Shown here: piece after piece, positions 60,890 through 64,000 of the stretch
Position numbering within the stretch: the stretch's first letter is position 1
Layout: the number at the start of each line of letters is the position of its first letter
Assembly: GCA_945860725.1 (NCBI GenBank)
Contig: CAMAQZ010000004.1
Location: 1-64,000 of the forward strand
DNA: 64,000 bases
Source: Klebsiella pneumoniae
GTDB lineage: Bacteria; Pseudomonadota; Gammaproteobacteria; Steroidobacterales; Steroidobacteraceae
Reading direction: 5' to 3'
Made by a program: the position numbers and the translations under genes
Notes under the pieces: model-generated
What the model was told of the DNA's origin: nothing
The model's database searches: none
Seen by the model: only the letters and a program-made list of their open reading frames with translations

Positions 60890-62233
60890 CTACTTGAGGC
60901 CGAGACGCCGCTCGAGATAGTGGATGTCGAGGCCACCTTGCTGGAACGCGGCGTGCGCAAGGATCTCCTGATGCAGCGCGGCGTTGGTCTTGATGCCCTC
61001 GACCACCATCTCGGCGAGCGCGTTGCGCATGCGGGCGATCGCTGTATCACGGGTGTCGCCGTACGAGATGAGCTTCCCGATCAGCGAATCGTAGTTGGGT
61101 GGCACGCTGTAGCCCGAATAGAGGTGGCTGTCGACGCGGATGCCGGGTCCGCCAGGCGCGTGCCAGAGGCGCACCGGGCCAGGCGAGGGCATGAAGGTCT
61201 TCGGGTCTTCGGCGTTAATGCGGCACTCGAGCGCATGGCCGCGCAGCACGATGTCCGACTGCGTCCAGGGCAACTTCTCGCCCGCAGCGATCATGAGCTG
61301 CGCCTTCACGAGATCGATGCCGGTGACGAGTTCGGTCACGGGATGTTCGACCTGGATGCGGGTGTTCATCTCGATGAAGTAGAACTCGCCGTCTTCGTAC
61401 AGGAACTCGAGGGTGCCGGCGTTGCAGTAGCCGACCGCACGGCAAGCCTCGACCACACGCTCACCCATGCGGGCGCGCTGCGCCGCCGTGATGCCCGGCG
61501 CAGGGGCTTCTTCGATCACCTTCTGATGGCGCCGCTGCATGGAGCAGTCACGCTCGCCCAGATGGATGACGTTGCCGTGGTGGTCGGCGAGCACCTGGAA
61601 CTCGATATGCCGCGGTTTTTCGAGGAATTTCTCCATGTAGACCTGGTCGTTGCCGAAGGCGGCGAGTGCCTCCGACCGAGTCACATTGACCGAGTGCAGC
61701 AGCGCCGCGGCGTTGTGCACGACGCGCATCCCGCGTCCGCCGCCGCCGCCGGAGGCCTTGATGATGACCGGATAACCGATGTCCTTGGCGATGCGCAGGT
61801 TCTCGTCGCCGTCGAGTCCGAGCGGCTCGCCCGAGCCCGGCACGCAAGGGACGCCGTACGCCTTCATGGTCTTGATGGCCGACACCTTGTCGCCCATCAG
61901 GCGGATCGTCTCGGCCTTCGGACCGATGAAGATGAAGCCGCTCTTTTCCACGCGTTCGGCGAAATCAGCGTTTTCGCTGAGGAAGCCGTAGCCCGGGTGG
62001 ATGGCTGCGGCGTCGGTCAGCTCGGCCGCCGAGATGATCGCCGGCATGTGCAGATAACTTTTGGCCGAGGCCGGCGGGCCGATGCACACCGATTCGTCGG
62101 CGAGCAGCACATGCTTTAGGTTCGCATCGACGGTCGAGTGCACGGCGACGGTCTTGATGCCGAGCTCACGGCAGGCTCGCAGCACGCGCAGCGCGATCTC
62201 GCCGCGATTGGCGATGATGACCTTGTCGAGCAT
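60890..62233 (-). CDS. accC: Acetyl-CoA carboxylase, biotin carboxylase subunit
   Basis: A 447-residue biotin carboxylase, which carboxylates biotin on AccB at the start of fatty acid synthesis. [20 protein letters not shown], the ATP-binding [34 protein letters not shown] with the catalytic residues, and [20 protein letters not shown] with [13 protein letters not shown] are diagnostic. It lies three bases after accB on the same transcript and is followed by the prmA fusion. Confidence 0.97.
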   Translation of the reverse strand: MLDKVIIANRGEIALRVLRACRELGIKTVAVHSTVDANLKHVLLADESVCIGPPASAKSYLHMPAIISAAELTDAAAIHPGYGFLSENADFAERVEKSGFIFIGPKAETIRLMGDKVSAIKTMKAYGVPCVPGSGEPLGLDGDENLRIAKDIGYPVIIKASGGGGGRGMRVVHNAAALLHSVNVTRSEALAAFGNDQVYMEKFLEKPRHIEFQVLADHHGNVIHLGERDCSMQRRHQKVIEEAPAPGITAAQRARMGERVVEACRAVGYCNAGTLEFLYEDGEFYFIEMNTRIQVEHPVTELVTGIDLVKAQLMIAAGEKLPWTQSDIVLRGHALECRINAEDPKTFMPSPGPVRLWHAPGGPGIRVDSHLYSGYSVPPNYDSLIGKLISYGDTRDTAIARMRNALAEMVVEGIKTNAALHQEILAHAAFQQGGLDIHYLERRLGLK

Positions 62234-62236
62234 GGC

Positions 62237-62698
62237 TCAGGCGATCGAGAACAACGGCTGGCCGAACTCGACCGGATCGCCGTTCTGCACGAGCACCGAG
62301 GTGATGCGACCGGCGCGATCGCTCTCGATCTGGTTCATCATCTTCATGGCTTCGATGATGCAGAGCACTTGGCCGACCTTGACCTCATCGCCCATCTGCA
62401 CGAAGGCCTTGGCGCCGGGGACGGGCGCGGAGTAGTAGGTGCCGACCATCGGTGCCGGCACCAGATGGTCCACGGGCAGCGCCGCGGCGCTCGCAACGAC
62501 GGATGGGTTAACGCCTGCCGTTAGGGCGCCGCCACCGACGCTATGTGCCGGTAGCGGCGGAGCGTAGTAGGCCATCGGTGCAGCGGTGGTCGGGCCGCGG
62601 CTGATGCGCACCGACTCCTCACCTTCCTTGATCTCGATCTCCGAGATGCCGGATTCCTCGAGCAGCTCGATGAGCTTCTTGACCTTACGAATGTCCAC
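62237..62698 (-). CDS. accB: Biotin carboxyl carrier protein
   Basis: A 153-residue carrier. The N-terminal helix (DIRKVKKLIELLEESGISEI) and a Pro/Ala-rich linker precede the biotinyl domain, with the biotinylated Lys in CIIEAMKMMNQIESD at about residue 118. The thumb-containing VGTYYSAPVPGAKAFVQMGD is present. It starts at GTG with GAGGG upstream. The aroQ gene that often precedes accB is absent; a TlpA-like gene lies upstream instead. Confidence 0.95.
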   Translation of the reverse strand: MDIRKVKKLIELLEESGISEIEIKEGEESVRISRGPTTAAPMAYYAPPLPAHSVGGGALTAGVNPSVVASAAALPVDHLVPAPMVGTYYSAPVPGAKAFVQMGDEVKVGQVLCIIEAMKMMNQIESDRAGRITSVLVQNGDPVEFGQPLFSIA

Positions 62699-62809
62699 GG
62701 TGCCCTCAGGATGCAGTCGTCGGGTCGGGGAATGTACCCCAAAATGGCGTCGATATGGGGGTGATTCGCGCCGATTCTGCGCGGAACAGCGCAGATCGTT
62801 CGTTTATCC

Positions 62810-62831
62810 GATCAGGCTGGCGATCAGGCTG
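62810..62831. repeat. 10-bp direct repeat upstream of accB
   Basis: GATCAGGCTG occurs twice, two bases apart (62810-62819 and 62822-62831), at the 3' end of the TlpA-like gene and in the gap before accB. No other function was recognised in the 125-base gap 62699-62823. Confidence 0.7.
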
Positions 62832-63522
62832 ATTTTTCGACCCGCAGGGCGTCGAGGCGCTGCAGTTCGGCGCGGATCAGGGTCTGTACCACCTCGAGCG
62901 TCAGACGGCCGGCGTTCAGCAATTCGATGTGGTCGAGGATGAAGGCGGCCTCGTCGGCGTGCAGTTCGCCGACCTTCACGGCGACGATACGGCGCTTTGC
63001 GTCGGCGAACACCGTGAATGGGAACACGGGATCGATGCCGAAGGCGTCGGCCGCGGCCAGCCCGTCCTCCTCACCGATCAGCAGCGGATAGTCGAGTCCG
63101 ATCTTGGCAGCGTACTTGAGGACATCTTCGCGGAAATCGACGGCGATGCCGAGCACCTCCACGCCGCGCTCGCCGCGCTCGTTGCGCAGTTGGCGCAGCA
63201 ACGGGATCTCGCGGCGGCAGGGGGCGCACCAGGTCGCCCAAAAGTTGACGATGAGCGAGGGGTGCTGGAAGGAGGACAGCTTGCGCAGCGGCCCTTCGAC
63301 CGTCGCCAGCGCGAAGTCGGGCAGCACGGCTGGGATGACCCTCGAGGGTTTGCGACCCGACTGCGCGCCGCCGCTGCCCGTCTCGCCCGTCGCTGGCACG
63401 CCCGGCACGCCCGGCACGCCACCGCCTGTAGCCGGGGCGGCCTCTCGGCTGGACTGATAGAGATAGACCGCCGCGCCGGCGAGGAGCGCCGCGAGCACGA
63501 TGGGCAGGACGAGTCGTTTCAT
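62824..63522 (-). CDS. TlpA-like membrane-anchored thiol-disulfide oxidoreductase
   Basis: A 232-residue protein with an N-terminal membrane anchor or signal (VLPIVLAALLAGAAVYLY), a Gly/Pro-rich linker (GGGVPGVPGVPATGETG) and a thioredoxin-like domain. The active site WATWCAPCRREIPLLRQL near residue 95 and the FPFTVFADAKRRIVAVKVGE block with the cis-Pro fit TlpA/ResA reductases, which act in the periplasm, for example in cytochrome c maturation. The ATG overlaps the dsbD stop (ATGA), implying electron supply by DsbD. Confidence 0.92.
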   Translation of the reverse strand: MKRLVLPIVLAALLAGAAVYLYQSSREAAPATGGGVPGVPGVPATGETGSGGAQSGRKPSRVIPAVLPDFALATVEGPLRKLSSFQHPSLIVNFWATWCAPCRREIPLLRQLRNERGERGVEVLGIAVDFREDVLKYAAKIGLDYPLLIGEEDGLAAADAFGIDPVFPFTVFADAKRRIVAVKVGELHADEAAFILDHIELLNAGRLTLEVVQTLIRAELQRLDALRVEKSA

Positions 63523-64000
63523 GGTGTGCTCCCAGGCGTGCTCCCAGCGGGGTCCGGCTGGCTGCGGGTGGCTTGTGTCGCGATGGCGGCGAACTCGGCG
63601 GCTTTCATGAATCCGACCACGCGGTACTGCGTACGTTCGGTTCCGTCGGTGCTCCAGAACGCGATGGTCGGGGGGCCAAAGATTCCGAAGCGCTGCAACA
63701 GCGCCTGATCGGCTGCGTCATTGGCCGTGACATCGGCCTTCAGCAGCACGGCACCCGCGAGCGATCGCTTCACGGCTTCGTCGGTGAAGGTATCGCGCTC
63801 CATCTCTTTGCAGGAGACGCACCAATCGGCATAGAAATCGAGCATCACCGGACGACCGGCAGCCGCCGCAGCGGCGAGTTCACGGTCGAGCCCTGCCGTG
63901 CCTTTGACGGCACGGAACTCGAGGCCCTGTGCGTCGCGCTCGAGCTGCGGGATCGGCGCCAACGGGTCGCGTCCGCCGAGCGCTGCGCCGACCAGCATCG
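63519..64000 (-). CDS. dsbD: Thiol:disulfide interchange protein DsbD, C-terminal part
   Basis: The C-terminal domain of DsbD, which carries electrons from cytoplasmic thioredoxin across the membrane to periplasmic proteins. The frame stays open to the right window edge, so the membrane domain and N-terminus lie outside. The last domain is thioredoxin-like with the active site MLDFYADWCVSCKEMERDTF and the cis-Pro in FGIFGPPTIAFW. The gene is coupled to the TlpA-like gene by ATGA. The extended C-terminal tail (QPDPAGSTPGSTP) is disordered. Confidence 0.9.
   Translation of the reverse strand, partial: MLVGAALGGRDPLAPIPQLERDAQGLEFRAVKGTAGLDRELAAAAAAGRPVMLDFYADWCVSCKEMERDTFTDEAVKRSLAGAVLLKADVTANDAADQALLQRFGIFGPPTIAFWSTDGTERTQYRVVGFMKAAEFAAIATQATRSQPDPAGSTPGSTP

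Noticed and set aside
60920-62119. 399-codon plus-strand frame opposite accC
   Set aside because: Antisense to a fully conserved biotin carboxylase, with no motif or ribosome site.
1-64000. tRNA genes, CRISPR arrays, insertion sequences and attachment sites
   Set aside because: I looked for T-loop sequences, regularly spaced repeats and transposase motifs on both strands and saw none.

Overview
The window is GC-rich, densely coded chromosomal DNA from a gammaproteobacterium. Three gene neighbourhoods point there: rhlB divergent from trxA-rho, the string accB-accC-prmA-dusB-fis-purH-purD, and plsB with arfB and mscS-type genes. TonB-dependent receptors, an alkane-hydroxylase-like enzyme, homospermidine synthase and yqjDEK suggest a free-living aerobe of a Steroidobacter/Nevskia/Xanthomonas-like lineage; that placement is inference. 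No tRNA, rRNA, CRISPR array, insertion sequence or prophage was seen, and no stretch over 300 bases lacks an annotated feature.

Layout. 1-7.6 kb: the 3' part of an alkane 1-monooxygenase gene, two large TonB-dependent receptors flanking a winged-helix regulator, and an AlkB-type DNA repair dioxygenase. 7.6-14.8 kb: a giant FAD/iron-sulfur oxidoreductase, a DOMON-like protein coupled to a DUF1343 (NamZ-like) muramidase that seems to start at CTG, the yqjD-yqjE-yqjK trio and a small Lys-rich putative DNA-binding protein. 14.9-20.4 kb (minus): a four-gene run of HMG-CoA reductase, DUF374 acyltransferase, class III cyclase and M3 peptidase, preceded by a decayed outer-membrane barrel gene. 20.4-24.3 kb: a methyltransferase, an OmpA lipoprotein, small unknowns, DUF192 and a candidate small RNA. 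24.4-29.2 kb (plus): a tight run of a LEA-like lipoprotein, an unlisted 55-residue membrane protein, MAPEG, TtcA, a degenerate ADP-ribosylglycohydrolase, a zinc metallopeptidase and an ATP-grasp ligase.

29.3-41.1 kb: an S9 peptidase, a HAD phosphatase, a minus-strand run DUF1838/RRM/peroxidase-like/NUDIX/quinone reductase, then a polyamine region in which a two-domain sulfurtransferase is fused to arginine decarboxylase, divergent from a GST gene and homospermidine synthase, then greB. 41.3-48.1 kb: a seven-gene envelope run (lemA, two TPM proteins, L,D-transpeptidase, rhomboid, hydrolase, plsB). 48.1-51.7 kb: arfB, mscS, DUF465, a PHP phosphatase and yrfG. 51.8-64 kb: rhlB, trxA-rho, purD, purH, fis, dusB, a prmA-DUF3426 fusion, accC, accB, a TlpA-like protein and the 3' end of dsbD.

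The observations most worth a second look are the sulfurtransferase-SpeA and PrmA-DUF3426 fusions, the pseudo-ADP-ribosylglycohydrolase/metallopeptidase/ATP-grasp run, the 55-residue coupled membrane protein, the candidate small RNA at 23.5-23.7 kb, and Rho with a 25-glycine tract downstream of a C-rich, G-poor leader.
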